Positions 63,197 to 64,000 of a stretch of DNA of 64,000 nt are shown piece by piece. Every line of letters starts with the position of its first letter. The first letter of the stretch is position 1. The notes beneath the pieces were generated by a model. That model did not search any database. It saw only the letters and a program-made list of their open reading frames with translations, and was not told the origin of the DNA. Both the position numbers and the translations under genes were made by a program. The DNA lies in contig NC_017095.1 in assembly GCF_000235405.2 (NCBI RefSeq), forward strand, positions 558,001 to 622,000, read 5' to 3'. This DNA comes from Fervidobacterium pennivorans DSM 9078. GTDB lineage: Bacteria; Thermotogota; Thermotogae; Thermotogales; Fervidobacteriaceae.

Positions 63197-63880
63197 ATGT
63201 GTCGAATGGCGGGATTCAGTTCGAGTGATGGTCTAAGAATAGCAAGAATAATCGATTTTACAAAACATATGGCAAATTACGGTATGGAATCCCCACACAA
63301 CGACGGCTGGGGCATTATTGCTATGAACGATGAAGAAAAAATTATTTTCAAATCAATTAAGCCTATATACAAAGATTCAAAAGTTAATCTTTTTTCTGAT
63401 AACACGATATACACTCTTGGCATTGTTCATGCAAGATTAGCATCTGCAGGTTTACCAAAGACCACGCTCCAGCTTCATCCATTTTATATCGATGGAAAAT
63501 ATTTTGCACACAACGGTACAATCAAAAGTGCAAAAAGAGAGAATATATACAGCAGCGATACTTATGAGTATTTCGAAAATATCGCTTTATTTAAAGATAC
63601 GTTTGACCTTGGTCAAAAGATAAAAGATTATGCTCAGAAAAATGAATACAGTGGAATGAACTTTTTGATGATAGATGAAATTGAAAAAGCGTTGTACGTG
63701 TGTTGTCTATATACCGATTCCGAGAGGAATCGAGAGTATTTTACCTTACACTATTACAACGATGATGCCGATTTCATAGTTTACTCAGAAAAATTTTCCA
63801 ACGACTACAAATCGATGGAAAACGGTGAACTGATAAAAGTAGTCGCTGGAAAGATAGTTGATAGACTTATTGTGCTTTGA
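63197..63880 (+). CDS. Class II glutamine amidotransferase
   Basis: 227 aa. The start MCRMAGF exposes Cys2 as nucleophile after Met removal, as in class II (Ntn) amidotransferases. The PHNDGWGI near residue 34 and HARLASAG near 84 with LHPFYIDGKYFAHNGTI near 103 are typical of the YafJ/DUF-type group. It hydrolyses glutamine; the acceptor is unknown. ATG 63197 has GGAGG 6-7 bases upstream (open frame from 63167). Confidence 0.87.
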   Translation: MCRMAGFSSSDGLRIARIIDFTKHMANYGMESPHNDGWGIIAMNDEEKIIFKSIKPIYKDSKVNLFSDNTIYTLGIVHARLASAGLPKTTLQLHPFYIDGKYFAHNGTIKSAKRENIYSSDTYEYFENIALFKDTFDLGQKIKDYAQKNEYSGMNFLMIDEIEKALYVCCLYTDSERNREYFTLHYYNDDADFIVYSEKFSNDYKSMENGELIKVVAGKIVDRLIVL

Positions 63881-64000
63881 TATCTCCACGTTTTACAAAT
63901 TGCAGTGTAATCAAAGATAACGTCAAGAAAGTTATCGAGAGAGCAAAGAGTGTGTTGTAACCGATATAATCGATAAACAATCCAGCAAGCGGTGGAGCTA
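63867..64000 (-). CDS. MFS transporter, C-terminal end (partial)
   Basis: The last 44 codons of a minus-strand gene that runs off the window: APPLAGLFIDYIGYNTLFALSITFLTLSLITLQFVKRGDIKAQ. A PPLAGxxxDxxG loop followed by a last hydrophobic helix is typical of the C-terminus of a major facilitator superfamily transporter. Its stop overlaps the end of the amidotransferase gene by 14 bases, tail to tail. Confidence 0.7.
   Translation of the reverse strand, partial: APPLAGLFIDYIGYNTLFALSITFLTLSLITLQFVKRGDIKAQ

Noticed and set aside
1-64000. CRISPR arrays or cas genes
   Set aside because: No regularly spaced 25-40-bp repeats and no Cas-like proteins were seen; the only tandem repeat is the 2-copy 32-bp unit at 59032.

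Overview
The window looks like a stretch of chromosome from an anaerobic thermophile of the Thermotogota, most likely Fervidobacterium or a close relative. This is inference from gene content: a complete lysine-fermentation operon, a minimal SufBC-type Fe-S pair, an NADH-oxidase-like flavoprotein, and strong AGGAGG/GGTGA ribosome sites with many GTG/TTG starts. No rRNA gene or species marker is present, so the genus is not proven.

Layout. 0-11.5 kb: a 7TM-PAS-GGDEF-EAL signalling protein, comB, a two-gene Suf system, an ArsB-like transporter, a YhhQ-like queuosine-precursor transporter, a DUF1576 membrane protein, a cysteine hydrolase, an Mpv17-like membrane protein and a YfiH/PgeF enzyme. 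11.8-22.2 kb: one 11-gene operon for lysine fermentation. It holds a CoA-transferase pair, kal, kce, kdd, kamA, a MaoC hydratase, kamB and kamC (reactivase), and kamD and kamE. It is closed by a terminator shared with a convergent tRNA-Ala(CGC). 22.5-24.4 kb: a membrane-anchored protein of unknown function. 24.5-27.5 kb: a decayed accessory zone with two wrecked DUF3298-type genes, a 43-nt tRNA-Ala 3' fragment and over 1 kb with no readable gene.

27.5-35.7 kb is a type I restriction-modification cassette: hsdM frameshifted in its SAM-binding motif, then hsdS, hsdR, a YgjP-like metallopeptidase, a helicase fragment and a DUF1232 gene. It lies between two approximately 0.3-kb imperfect direct repeats. 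Each repeat is a DUF1232 gene fused at its stop codon to the same insertion-sequence end. A third copy of that end, at 62.7 kb, belongs to a 387-bp element with 26-bp inverted repeats. 35.8-41.4 kb: an NADH-oxidase-like enzyme, a duplicated-fold membrane protein, a secreted acidic protein, and an MBL-fold hydrolase whose C-terminus is cut off by an inverted Ig-domain pseudogene.

41.7-51.3 kb is the most interesting block: six tightly packed genes coding for an SF2 helicase, a 90-aa protein, a DndD/SMC-like ATPase, a 166-aa protein, a type III-like Mod methyltransferase and a type III-like Res helicase-nuclease. I read it as one composite DNA-modification/defence operon, not a plain type III system. 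A broken Mrr endonuclease gene follows directly. 51.7-53.5 kb is an arsR-permease-thioredoxin-like metal/metalloid operon with a clear promoter. 53.8-61 kb holds a giant secreted protein in which three eight-bladed PQQ-type propellers are inserted into Ig-like domains, a PAS-SpoIIE phosphatase broken by a perfect 32-bp tandem duplication, and an S41-like protein. 60.8-64 kb ends with a PAP2 phosphatase, an alpha/beta hydrolase, the small IS-like element, a class II glutamine amidotransferase and the tail of an MFS transporter.
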